A DNA stretch of 64,000 nt from Rhizobacter sp. Root1238. Its GTDB lineage: Bacteria; Pseudomonadota; Gammaproteobacteria; Burkholderiales; Burkholderiaceae_C. The notes beneath the pieces were generated by a model. It was given only the letters and a program-made list of their open reading frames with translations. It had not been told where the DNA came from and ran no database searches. Both the position numbers and the translations under genes were made by a program. Positions 17,668 through 25,342 of the stretch are shown here, piece after piece. Each line of letters starts with the position of its first letter. Position 1 is the first letter of the stretch. Location: the NCBI RefSeq assembly GCF_001425825.1, contig NZ_LMDM01000047.1, positions 200,305 through 264,304 on the forward strand, read 5' to 3'.

Positions 17668-18306
17668 ATGACTGCGAGATTGTCGGCATTCGTAATCTGG
17701 GCCCTGGTGGCCGGATCCATCGTGTTCTGGGGGATGCGCCTCTTCGTGCGGCCGATCCCTGCGCCCTCCAATGCGGTGACGGTGGCAACCTCCGTCGGCT
17801 TGCGGGGTGACCTGACACGCCTGCTCGGCGCCGAGCCGGTCGCGGCCGTCGCCGAAGTGTCGCCGGCGGCGAACCGCTTCAAGCTGATCGGCGTGATGGC
17901 TGCGAAGACCGGGCCCGAAGGTTCGGCCCCGGGTGTCGCGCTGATCGCGGTCGATGGCAAGCCGGCCCGGGCATTCCTCGCCGGTGCCCGCGTCGACGAG
18001 AACTGGGTGCTGCAGACCGTGAGCCTGCGCACTGCATCGATCGGCCCGATGCAGGGCACCCCGGCGCTGGTGCTGGAGATTCCGGCGCTGCCGCCTCCGG
18101 CCACCGGCAGCCTGCCGCCGGTGGACACCGCATCGATGCAATCGAATCCGGCGCCGATGCAGCCCCCCGCGCCCCAGATGCAGCCGGCACCGCCGATGCC
18201 CGCGGTGCAGGGCGGCGTGCCGCCGCCGCCGACATCGCAATCCAAGGGCGGCGGCATGGGGCGTCCGCGCCCGCCGTACGCCAAGCCCGGCGAGACGGCA
18301 CGCTGA
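17668..18306 (+). CDS. gspC: type II secretion GspC-like inner-membrane protein
   Basis: A 212-residue bitopic protein: TM at about 7-27 (AFVIWALVAGSIVFWGMRLF), then an HR (homology region) domain (LTRLLGAEPV, NRFKLIGVMAAK, GVALIAVDGKPARAFLAGAR) that in the family contacts the secretin N0 domain. Instead of a PDZ or coiled-coil module, the C-terminal 80 residues are a Pro/Met/Gln-rich low-complexity tail. It is encoded alone and divergent from gspG, 75 bases away. It ends 14 bases from the convergent cobT-like gene. Confidence 0.88.
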   Translation: MTARLSAFVIWALVAGSIVFWGMRLFVRPIPAPSNAVTVATSVGLRGDLTRLLGAEPVAAVAEVSPAANRFKLIGVMAAKTGPEGSAPGVALIAVDGKPARAFLAGARVDENWVLQTVSLRTASIGPMQGTPALVLEIPALPPPATGSLPPVDTASMQSNPAPMQPPAPQMQPAPPMPAVQGGVPPPPTSQSKGGGMGRPRPPYAKPGETAR

Positions 18307-18320
18307 CCTCCCGCTGAAGT

Positions 18321-19436
18321 TCAGCCGAAGCGGCCCGGCCCCGACGTGTTGGGCGGACCGAACTCCGCGGGCAGCGAGGGCCCCGGATCTTCGCCCTCGG
18401 CCACTTCCGTCAGCAGCGCGGCGGCACTGCGCACCAGCGGCCACGCCAGCGTCGCGCCGGTGCCGTCGGTGCTCTCCATGCCGAGTTCGAGCAATGCAAG
18501 CGCATGGAACAGTCCCAGCGTCTGCGTCAGGCCCGGGTGGGTGTGGCTGCGGCAGAAGACGCAGTAGTCGGTGACGGTCGGCGCGATGCGCGACGCCACC
18601 ATCAACGCGGCGCAGGCCGGCACGCCATCCGCCATGATCAGGTGGCGCTTGCTCGACGCGACGAGCATCACGCCGACCATCATCGCGATCTCGAAACCAC
18701 CATACGCCGCCAGCACCTCGACCGGATCAGTGACGTCGCGGTGACGCCCCTGCGCGCCCTGCAGCACCATCAGCAAGCGGGCTTCGTGGTCGGTCCGCGT
18801 GCCGGGGCCACCGAACACCAGGTCGCGGATCGGCTCGCCGGACAGCCCCGACAGCACCAGCGCCGCGCTCTCGTGCGAGCCGACGCCGACGCCGGCACAG
18901 GCGATCACGTTGCCGGGCAAGGCATCGGCGATCTCCATGCCGGCGCGGATCGCGGCATGCGCCTGGTCGAGCGTCATCGCGACGTTGACCCGCGCGTTGC
19001 GCGTGCCGTGGGCGATCTTGCGGGCCATCAGCCGCGGGTGCGGTGCCACCGCCTCGGCGACGCCGCAGTCGACGACGCTCAGCTCCAGCCCCTGGATGCG
19101 TGCGAACACCGACACCGGCAGCTGCGAGGCCAGCAGGTTCTGCACCAACCGGGCCGTCGACGGCTGGCCGACCGGGCTGATGCCGTCGACCGCCAGGCCG
19201 TGGTCGGAGGCGAACAGCGCGATCTGCGGCGAACTGAAGCGCGGCTTCAGCGTGTTCTGGATCAGGCCCAGGCGCACCGCCAGCGGTTCGAGCTCGCCCA
19301 GGTTGCCGGTCACTTCGCTGCGGCGCTTGAGCTTCTCGCGCAGTGCCTGCTCGAGAAGCGGATTGGCCGTGGGAGAGATCAGTGATCGGTTGACGGACAT
19401 GGGCAGGTTGTTGGGGCGTGCCGCAGAGGTCGTCAT
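18321..19436 (-). CDS. cobT: CobT-like nicotinate-nucleotide:dimethylbenzimidazole phosphoribosyltransferase
   Basis: A 371-residue CobT homologue. Matching segments are GNLGELEPLAVRLGLIQ, IALFASDHGLAVDGISP, VVDCGVAE, GVGVGSHESAALVLSGL and VEVLAAYGGFEIAMMVG. The family makes alpha-ribazole phosphate from nicotinate mononucleotide and the lower-ligand base in cobamide assembly. Two deviations are visible: the usual catalytic EGTGA loop reads DGTGA (about residue 324), and the usual GxGNTT loop is GVGSHES. No other cobamide gene is nearby. Base specificity or reaction may differ. It lies 136 bases downstream of ilvA on the same strand. MSV at 19400 is an alternative start. Confidence 0.78.
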   Translation of the reverse strand: MTTSAARPNNLPMSVNRSLISPTANPLLEQALREKLKRRSEVTGNLGELEPLAVRLGLIQNTLKPRFSSPQIALFASDHGLAVDGISPVGQPSTARLVQNLLASQLPVSVFARIQGLELSVVDCGVAEAVAPHPRLMARKIAHGTRNARVNVAMTLDQAHAAIRAGMEIADALPGNVIACAGVGVGSHESAALVLSGLSGEPIRDLVFGGPGTRTDHEARLLMVLQGAQGRHRDVTDPVEVLAAYGGFEIAMMVGVMLVASSKRHLIMADGVPACAALMVASRIAPTVTDYCVFCRSHTHPGLTQTLGLFHALALLELGMESTDGTGATLAWPLVRSAAALLTEVAEGEDPGPSLPAEFGPPNTSGPGRFG

Positions 19437-19572
19437 GGAATTCGCCCCGGCGTCGCCGTCACTTCGTTCGCTTCGATTTCGACTGTCGAGCGTGGATTGT
19501 GGGGCAGCGTTCGCCGCCGCGGCAATGCCGTGTCACCCCTAGACTGCATGGGCGTTGCGAGCACGGCGGGCC

Positions 19573-21153
19573 TCAGCGCAGGAACAGGCGGTAGACCGGG
19601 TTGTCGGTCTCGTCGACGCACGGGTAGGCGAGGCCCTCGAGGAATTCCTTGAAGGCCTTGCGGTCGCCGCGCGGCAGCTGGATGCCGACCAGGATGCGGC
19701 CGTAGTCGGCGCCCTGGTTGCGGTAGTGGAACAGGCTGATGTTCCAGTCCGGGTGCATCGACGACAGGAAGCGCATCAGCGCGCCCGGGCGCTCGGGGAA
19801 CACGAAGCGGTACAGCCGCTCGTCGTTCGCGAGTTCGCTGCGCCCGCCGACCATGTGGCGCACGTGTTGCTTGGCCAGTTCGTCGTCGGTCAGGTCGACG
19901 GTGGCGAAACCCTGCTTGCCGAAGCTGCGCGCGATCTTCGCCGACTCGGCGCGGTTGCTGGTGGCCAGGCCGACGAACACGTGGGCCTGGTTCGCGTCCG
20001 AGATGCGGTAGTTGAACTCGGTGACGCTGCGCGCGCCGATCAGCTCGCACAGGCGACGGAAGCTGCCGCGCTCTTCAGGGATCGTCACTGCGAACAGCGC
20101 CTCGCGCTCTTCGCCGACTTCGGCCCGCTCCGCGACGAAGCGCAGCCGGTCGAAATTCATGTTGGCGCCGCAGGTGATCGCGACCAGCGTGCAGCCCTTC
20201 AGCTTGTGCGTCTCGGCGTACTGCTTGATGGCGGCCACGCCGAGGGCGCCGGCCGGCTCGAGGATGCTGCGGGTGTCCTGGAACACGTCCTTGATCGCGG
20301 CGCACACTGCGTCGGTGTCGACCAGCACGAAGTCGTCGACCAGTTCGCGCGTCAGCCGGAAGGTCTCTTCGCCGACCAGCTTGACCGCGGTGCCGTCGGA
20401 GAACAGGCCCACGTCGTTCAGTTGCACGCGCTTGCCGGCCTTGACCGAGCGCAGCATCGCGTCGGAGTCGGTGGTCTGCACGCCGATCACCTTGATCTCG
20501 GGCCGCACCGCCTTGATGTAGGCGGCGATGCCGGAGACCAGGCCGCCGCCGCCGATCGCGACGAACACCGCGTCGATCGGGCCCTGGTGCTGGCGCAGGA
20601 TCTCCATCGCGATGGTGCCCTGGCCGGCGATCACGTCCGGGTCGTCGAACGGATGCACGAAGGTCAGGCCGCGGCTCTTCTCGAGTTCGAGCGCGTGCAC
20701 GTAGGCGTCGGAGTAGCTGTCGCCGAACAGCACGACCTCGCCGCCGAGCGCGCGCACCGCGTCGATCTTCACGCGTGGGGTCGTCACCGGCATAACGACG
20801 ACCGCGGCGCAGCCGAGCTTGTGGGCGCCGAGCGCCACGCCCTGCGCATGGTTGCCGGCCGAGGCGCAGATGACGCCGCGCTTCAGCGCCGCGGGCTCCA
20901 GGTGCGCCATCTTGTTGTACGCGCCGCGCAGCTTGAAGCTGAACACCGGCTGGCTGTCCTCGCGCTTGAGCAGCACCTGGTTGCCGACGCGCTTCGAGAG
21001 GCTGCGCGCGGTCTCGAGCGGCGTCTCGTCGGCCACGTCGTAGACCTTGGCGGTCAGGATCTTCTGCAGGTAGTCGGAGAGGCCGAGCGGCGAGCCGGCG
21101 GCTTTGACGGGCGCGGGGCGCGGCGATTTCTTCGGGCGAGCGGCGCCAGCCAT
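19573..21153 (-). CDS. ilvA: threonine ammonia-lyase, biosynthetic (long form)
   Basis: A 526-residue PLP enzyme that deaminates threonine to 2-oxobutanoate, the first committed step to isoleucine. The PLP lysine is in VFSFKLRGAYNKM (about residue 74), the phosphate-binding loop is SAGNHAQGVA and the glycine-rich motif IGGGGLVSGIA. Two ACT-like domains follow (about 345-526; REALFAVTIPEERGSF and RLYRFVFPERPGALMRF), marking the isoleucine-inhibited biosynthetic form. The N-terminus has a Lys/Pro/Ala-rich extension. GAGGAG lies about 7 bases before the ATG. A promoter, a mini-ORF and a terminator-like hairpin lie upstream, suggesting attenuation. Confidence 0.97.
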   Translation of the reverse strand: MAGAARPKKSPRPAPVKAAGSPLGLSDYLQKILTAKVYDVADETPLETARSLSKRVGNQVLLKREDSQPVFSFKLRGAYNKMAHLEPAALKRGVICASAGNHAQGVALGAHKLGCAAVVVMPVTTPRVKIDAVRALGGEVVLFGDSYSDAYVHALELEKSRGLTFVHPFDDPDVIAGQGTIAMEILRQHQGPIDAVFVAIGGGGLVSGIAAYIKAVRPEIKVIGVQTTDSDAMLRSVKAGKRVQLNDVGLFSDGTAVKLVGEETFRLTRELVDDFVLVDTDAVCAAIKDVFQDTRSILEPAGALGVAAIKQYAETHKLKGCTLVAITCGANMNFDRLRFVAERAEVGEEREALFAVTIPEERGSFRRLCELIGARSVTEFNYRISDANQAHVFVGLATSNRAESAKIARSFGKQGFATVDLTDDELAKQHVRHMVGGRSELANDERLYRFVFPERPGALMRFLSSMHPDWNISLFHYRNQGADYGRILVGIQLPRGDRKAFKEFLEGLAYPCVDETDNPVYRLFLR

Positions 21154-21236
21154 CGGGAGACTCCTCGGAGGGTTGTTCTGGGGGCGCCGGATGATACGTC
21201 AGTGGTCGCCAACCGCACGTCGAGCGCGCGGCCAAG

Positions 21237-21267
21237 AAAAAAGCCCAAGTCATTGCTGACTTGGGCT
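21237..21267 (-). terminator. intrinsic terminator/attenuator hairpin in the ilvA leader
   Basis: Read on the minus strand, this is a perfect 11-bp stem (AGCCCAAGTCA / TGACTTGGGCT) with a GCAA loop, directly followed by a run of six U residues. It lies 83 bases upstream of ilvA and on the same strand, not downstream of any gene. Its position between a promoter and ilvA makes a premature terminator the simplest reading. A smaller hairpin (TCCACC/GGTGGA) precedes it. Confidence 0.75.
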
Positions 21268-21321
21268 GAATCCACCAATGGAGGAGGTGGAGGAGACAAA
21301 CGGTGATGTCCCGGAAGACAT
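21250..21321 (-). CDS. possible leader peptide of ilvA (23 codons)
   Basis: A mini-ORF starts with ATG at 21321 and stops with TGA at 21250-21252, inside the distal arm of the terminator stem. It encodes 23 residues, 9 of them serine, with five TCC codons in the run SSTSS and around it. There are two Thr, one Ile and one Val, so it is not a classic isoleucine/threonine leader. The predicted transcript start is only a few bases upstream, so translation would be nearly leaderless and no Shine-Dalgarno is visible. Whether it is translated is unknown. Confidence 0.4.
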   Translation of the reverse strand: MSSGTSPFVSSTSSIGGFSPSQQ

Positions 21322-21331
21322 CGATTGCGCG

Positions 21332-21360
21332 AGTGTAGCCGCAGTGATGCTGCGCTGCAA
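21332..21360 (-). promoter_or_regulatory. sigma-70-type promoter for the ilvA leader
   Basis: Minus strand: TTGCAG (21355-21360), 17-base spacer, TACACT (21332-21337). The expected transcript start is near 21324. Distance to ilvA is about 170 bases, leaving room for the mini-ORF and hairpin. It is the best promoter-like sequence I see in the 309-base ilvA-osmC divergent region; nothing comparable stood out for the plus-strand gene. Confidence 0.6.
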
Positions 21361-21463
21361 TATCCGTGAGGGGGAACGGTGGCCGCGCGGCGCCTGTCGG
21401 CGTGACGGGATGCACAATGCCGGGCGCCCGCTGGGGCGATTTGCCGAAGGCTGGAGTCGAACG

Positions 21464-21886
21464 ATGGAATGCACGATCAACTGGATGCCCGCGACCGGGA
21501 TGGGCATGGTCGCCGAGACCGGCAGCGGCCATGTGCTGCTGATGGACGGCGCGCCGGATGGTGGGGGCCGCAACCTCGCGCCGCGGCCGATGGAGACGGT
21601 GCTCGCCGGCACCGGTGGCTGCACCGCCTACGACGTGGTGCTGATCCTGAAGCGCGGCCGGCACGAGGTGACCGGTTGCCAGGTGAAGGTGCAGGCCGAA
21701 CGGGCGCCGGTCGACCCGAAGGTCTTCACGAAGATCCACCTGCATTTCACCGTCAGCGGCAAGGGCTTGCCGGCGCAGGCCGTCGAACGCGCGATCCAGA
21801 TGTCGCACGACAAGTACTGCTCGGCCACCATCATGCTGGCCGAGACGGCCGAGATCACGACCAGTTTCGAGATCGTCGAGGCCTGA
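21464..21886 (+). CDS. OsmC family protein (YhfA-like)
   Basis: A 140-residue OsmC/Ohr-fold protein, with the family segments RPMETVLAGTGGCTAYDVV, GCQVKVQAERAPVDPKVFTKI and AIQMSHDKYCSATIMLAETAEI. The cysteines in GGCTAYD and KYCSAT correspond to the redox pair of peroxide-reducing OsmC proteins. ATG 21464 was chosen because GGAG lies 8 bases before it; longer in-frame starts reach into the ilvA leader region. It is divergent from ilvA and ends 21 bases from convergent coq7. The physiological substrate is unknown. Confidence 0.87.
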   Translation: MECTINWMPATGMGMVAETGSGHVLLMDGAPDGGGRNLAPRPMETVLAGTGGCTAYDVVLILKRGRHEVTGCQVKVQAERAPVDPKVFTKIHLHFTVSGKGLPAQAVERAIQMSHDKYCSATIMLAETAEITTSFEIVEA

Positions 21887-21907
21887 GCCGCGTTCGGCCC
21901 GATCGCG

Positions 21908-22564
21908 TCAGATGCGGTGCGCGGTGGCCGTCATGACGCGTGCCGCCAGGCGCATCGCGGTGCGTACCGGCCGTGGCAACGCGACGCCGCCGGCATGGCG
22001 CGCGTCGTCGGCATGCCGAGCTTCGTCGTCCTTCATCTGCTGCACGATGGCGCGCGATGCGTCGTCCGCGGCGGGCAACTGCTCGTTGTGGCCCGCCAGG
22101 TGCGCCTCGACCTGGCGTTCCGTTTCGACGATGAAGCCGAGGCTGATGCGGTCACCGGCCAGGCCGGCCACCCAGCCGATGCCGAAGGCGCCCGCGTACC
22201 ACAGCGGGTTCAACAGGCTGCGGTGCGCCTGCAGTTCGACCAGCCGCTGGTGCGTCCACGACAGGTGGTCCGCCTCTTCCCGCGCGGCGGCCTCGCAGTG
22301 CGTGCGCAGCGCCGGATCGCGCGCCGTCAGCGCCTGCGCCTGGTAGAGCGCCTGCGCGCAGACCTCGCCGACGTGGTTGACGCGCATCAGGGCGCCAGAC
22401 AACTGCTGTTCGGCCTGCGTCAGGGTCGGCAGCGTGCGCGCCGGCGTGGGTTTCGATGCGGCGCCGGGTGTCGATGCCGCCAGGGTTCTGAGGGCGCTGT
22501 CGGCCGCGCCCAGCCATTGGTCGACGCGCGACAGCGAACGGCCGGAAGTTGGGAAGGAAGCCAT
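21908..22564 (-). CDS. coq7: demethoxyubiquinone hydroxylase Coq7
   Basis: A 218-residue ferritin-like di-iron monooxygenase that hydroxylates 2-polyprenyl-3-methyl-6-methoxy-1,4-benzoquinone in ubiquinone synthesis. The iron ligands are visible: Glu in [13 protein letters not shown] (about 67), EEADH (about 97-100), Glu in [11 protein letters not shown] (about 149) and [10 protein letters not shown] (about 181-184). The N-terminal 45 residues are a variable extension. ATG 22564 starts the usual sequence; an in-frame start further upstream adds non-conserved residues. It is a stand-alone gene. Confidence 0.95.
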   Translation of the reverse strand: MASFPTSGRSLSRVDQWLGAADSALRTLAASTPGAASKPTPARTLPTLTQAEQQLSGALMRVNHVGEVCAQALYQAQALTARDPALRTHCEAAAREEADHLSWTHQRLVELQAHRSLLNPLWYAGAFGIGWVAGLAGDRISLGFIVETERQVEAHLAGHNEQLPAADDASRAIVQQMKDDEARHADDARHAGGVALPRPVRTAMRLAARVMTATAHRI

Positions 22565-22687
22565 GGGTGCAGGATACCGAACGATCGCGAACGTCGAACT
22601 GCGCCAGCACAGCAAGCATGCTTTCGTGTCGATTCCGTGCACGTTGTGCTCAGACAACAAATGGCCCCAATGCAGCGCCACGAGCCT

Positions 22688-22717
22688 TTGCTTACATGCC
22701 GCGCTCTGGTGCAATAC
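22688..22717 (+). promoter_or_regulatory. possible promoter of the first porin gene
   Basis: TTGCTT (22688-22693), 18-base spacer, CAATAC (22712-22717), about 90 bases before the porin start. Together with a strong AGGAG site just before the ATG it would fit a highly expressed gene. The match is moderate. Confidence 0.35.
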
Positions 22718-22807
22718 GGCAACTTCCACTGAGGAGGTTGGCTCGGTCTGTCCCCGGCGGGGATTCTGGTGACCGGGACCTCTTGTTCAACTTAGGAGAT
22801 CGTCGCA

Positions 22808-23860
22808 ATGAAAAAATCTCTACTCGTTCTCGCAGCTCTGGGCGCTTTTGCCGGTGCAGCTTCGGCGCAGTCGTCGGTCACGCTGTTCGGTATCGTCGAC
22901 GTCAACGCCCGCTACACCAAGAACGGCGACCTGAAGGTCAAGTCGCTTAGCACGGACGGCCTCAACAGCAGCCGCCTCGGCTTTCGTGGTGTCGAGGACC
23001 TGGGTGGCGGCCTGAAGGCCGGCTTCTGGCTGGAAACGAGCTTTGGTGCTGATTCGGGCTCCGGTGGCACCACCAGCGGCAACTCGACGAACAGCACGAA
23101 CCGCTTCTGGCATCGTCGTTCGACCGTCAGCCTGCTCGGCAACTTCGGTGAAATCCGTGCTGGTCGCGAACTGACCGCAACCTACACGGGCTTTGCCGAC
23201 TACGACGTGATGGGCACGAACGGCGTCGGCGACGTCGGTCACTTCAACAACCCGACCACCGTCGGCGCTACGCTGGTCGACACGGCCACCCGTGCCGACA
23301 ACATGGTGAGCTACTACACCCCGGCTCTGGGCGGCTTGTATGCCCGCGCGTCGGTGGCCGCTGGTGAAGGCACCACCGGCAAGAAGCACATCGCCGGCCG
23401 CATCGGCTACGCTGCCGGTCCGCTGGACGTGTCGGGCTCCTACGGCACGACGGAAGCCAACGCAACTGAAGACAAGTACAAGAAGGGCAACATCGGCGCT
23501 TCGTACGACTTCGGTGTCGTCAAGGTCCTGGGCTTTGTTTCTCAAGCCAAGTTCCTGGATGCCAAGCAAAACGTGATCGACGTCGGCGTCTCGGTGCCGG
23601 TCGGCCCGAGCACCTTCCGCGTTGGCTATGTCCGTGTCGATGCCAAGGGCACGATCGGCGCTACCAACATCGATGCCAACGACGCCAACCAGTTCGCGAT
23701 CGGCTACCAGTACGACCTGTCCAAGCGCACCGCGCTGTACAGCACGTACGCCCAGATCAAGAACAAGGGCGCTGCCGCCTTCACCGTGGCAACGCCCCCG
23801 GCAGCAGTGGCTGGCCAGAAGTCGCAAGGCTTCGAAGCCGGTATCCGCCACTCGTTCTGA
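22808..23860 (+). CDS. Omp32-type general porin
   Basis: A 350-residue trimeric porin of the Gram-negative porin family common in Burkholderiales. The signal peptide is MKKSLLVLAALGAFAGAASA, the mature start QSSVTLFGIVDVNARY, the family strand SSRLGFRGVEDLGGGLKAGF, and the C-terminus GFEAGIRHSF with terminal Phe for BAM recognition. RRSTVSLLGNFGEIRAGRE is the conserved barrel segment. AGGAG precedes the ATG. A strong terminator follows, so it is monocistronic. Codon use is smoother (more AAG, GCT, GGT) than in neighbouring genes, which fits high expression. Confidence 0.95.
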   Translation: MKKSLLVLAALGAFAGAASAQSSVTLFGIVDVNARYTKNGDLKVKSLSTDGLNSSRLGFRGVEDLGGGLKAGFWLETSFGADSGSGGTTSGNSTNSTNRFWHRRSTVSLLGNFGEIRAGRELTATYTGFADYDVMGTNGVGDVGHFNNPTTVGATLVDTATRADNMVSYYTPALGGLYARASVAAGEGTTGKKHIAGRIGYAAGPLDVSGSYGTTEANATEDKYKKGNIGASYDFGVVKVLGFVSQAKFLDAKQNVIDVGVSVPVGPSTFRVGYVRVDAKGTIGATNIDANDANQFAIGYQYDLSKRTALYSTYAQIKNKGAAAFTVATPPAAVAGQKSQGFEAGIRHSF

Positions 23861-23905
23861 TCGCAGCGGCACGGCTTGCCGTGTCACGCTGATGCAGACC
23901 GTTCA

Positions 23906-23931
23906 AAGGCCGCCTTCGGGCGGCCTTTTTC
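23906..23931 (+). terminator. intrinsic terminator after the first porin
   Basis: AAGGCCGCC, a TTCG tetraloop, GGCGGCC and a run of five T. It lies 45 bases past the porin stop. Confidence 0.9.
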
Positions 23932-23949
23932 ATGGGCGTGTCGCCTGAG

Positions 23950-23965
23950 TGACACGAATTGACAC
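23950..23965 (+). promoter_or_regulatory. TGACAC direct repeat with one-turn spacing upstream of the second porin
   Basis: TGACACGAATTGACAC contains two TGACAC half-sites exactly 10 bases apart, the geometry of OmpR-type regulator sites. The second half-site is part of a perfect TTGACA (23959-23964), but no good -10 follows. It lies about 140 bases before the second porin start. Binding by an OmpR-family protein is inference. Confidence 0.3.
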
Positions 23966-24103
23966 AACAAGAACGATCAGCGCTTTGTCGCAATCAAGGT
24001 TTACGCCAGTGAACGGGCAGCAACAAGGAAGCGCACGACCGTGCAGCTTCCGTGACAATTAATTCAACAAGAATTCGTTCGCTACCGACAACAGGAGACA
24101 ACT

Positions 24104-25201
24104 GTGAAAAAGACGATCTTGGTGACTGCGGCACTCGCTGCGATGGGTTCTTCGGCATTCGCGCAGTCGAGTGTCACGATCTACGGCATCGTCGACGTGG
24201 CGGTGCGTCACACGTCGAACGAGCAGAACTCCGGAGGCGACGAGGGCATGTGGCGCGAAATAGGCGGCGGCATGTCGCAAAGCCGCCTGGGCATCAACAC
24301 CGTCGAAGACCTTGGTGGCGGCAACAAGGCGCTGGTCAACCTGGAGCACCGGCTGTTGCCCGACAACGGCACGCAAGCCGCCACACAGTTCTGGCAGCAG
24401 TCCTGGGTCGGCTTGCAGACCGGCTTCGGTCGCGTGTCCCTGGGACGGCAATACAACGTGCTGTTCGACGTCGTCACCAGCACCTACGCGTCCTATCCCT
24501 ATTCGCCGTACTTCGAGGCCTACAAGCCGGAGATCGGATTCGCGCTGGGCGCCCGCGCCGACAACATGGTCAAGTACCTGATCGAAGTCGGTCCGGTGCG
24601 CGCCGCGCTGCAGGTGTCGGCGGGTGAGGGCTCGGCCACCGGCGGGAAGACTGTCGGCGGCTACCTGCGCTATTCGGACAGCGGCATCGGTGCAGGCCTC
24701 GGCTACGAAGAGTATGAATTCGCGTCGGGCAAGAAATTGAAGGGCACGACCTTCGGTGCGTCGTACAAGACAGGCCCGTGGTACTTCAATGCCGGCTGGG
24801 GCGAGAACAAGGTCGACCCGGGCCTGACAGCCACCGACAGGGCGGTTCTCGGCTCGTTCTGGACCGGCACCGCCAACGGTGGCTTCGGCGGCGCGGCCTT
24901 CCTGGCGGCCGACAAGCGCCAGATCTGGAGCGTCGGCACCAACTTCCAGGCCACGACCGAGCTGAACCTCGGCATCCATTACTTCCATGCGAAGCAGAGC
25001 GGGCCGCTGGCGTCCGCCGATGCCACCGCGAAGTTCCTGACAGCCGCTGCCGACTATGCACTGTCCAAGCGCACGGATGCCTACGTCGAGGCCGACACCA
25101 CCAAGCTGAGCGGCAACGTCAGCCTGAACGGCGCCGGCGGTGCGGCCAACGGCGCCCAGAAGCGCAATGGCTTCACGATCGGGCTGCGCCACCGCTTCTG
25201 A
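24104..25201 (+). CDS. Omp32-type porin (second copy, GTG start)
   Basis: A 365-residue porin. The signal peptide is MKKTILVTAALAAMGSSAFA, the mature start QSSVTIYGIVDVAVRH, then SRLGINTVEDLGGGNKALVNLEHR, and the C-terminus GFTIGLRHRF with terminal Phe. The start is GTG with GGAG 7 bases upstream. It is related to, but clearly diverged from, the porin before it (YFEAYKPEIGFALGARADNM and LGYEEYEFASGKK have no counterpart there), so the pair may differ in selectivity or conditions of expression. It has its own terminator. Confidence 0.95.
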   Translation: MKKTILVTAALAAMGSSAFAQSSVTIYGIVDVAVRHTSNEQNSGGDEGMWREIGGGMSQSRLGINTVEDLGGGNKALVNLEHRLLPDNGTQAATQFWQQSWVGLQTGFGRVSLGRQYNVLFDVVTSTYASYPYSPYFEAYKPEIGFALGARADNMVKYLIEVGPVRAALQVSAGEGSATGGKTVGGYLRYSDSGIGAGLGYEEYEFASGKKLKGTTFGASYKTGPWYFNAGWGENKVDPGLTATDRAVLGSFWTGTANGGFGGAAFLAADKRQIWSVGTNFQATTELNLGIHYFHAKQSGPLASADATAKFLTAAADYALSKRTDAYVEADTTKLSGNVSLNGAGGAANGAQKRNGFTIGLRHRF

Positions 25202-25224
25202 TCTCCGACGCGTTTTGCAAGCCA

Positions 25225-25250
25225 GGGCCGCCATCGAGCGGCCCTTTTTT
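25225..25250 (+). terminator. intrinsic terminator after the second porin
   Basis: GGGCCGC stem, CATCGA loop, GCGGCCC and six T residues, starting 24 bases past the porin stop. It isolates the porin from the ABC transporter operon downstream. Confidence 0.9.
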
Positions 25251-25342
25251 CATGCGTGTGCAGACGCCGGGCCCCTCGTTTGCCCGAGGCGGTTCGGAAG
25301 TTGCTTCGGAAGTAAAGTCACGCGGGATCCCTTCACGCACGC

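Noticed and set aside
19455..19475. CACTTCGTTCGCT near cobT as another copy of the terminal 99-bp unit
   Set aside because: Only 13 bases match, with no flanking similarity; probably chance or a common short motif.
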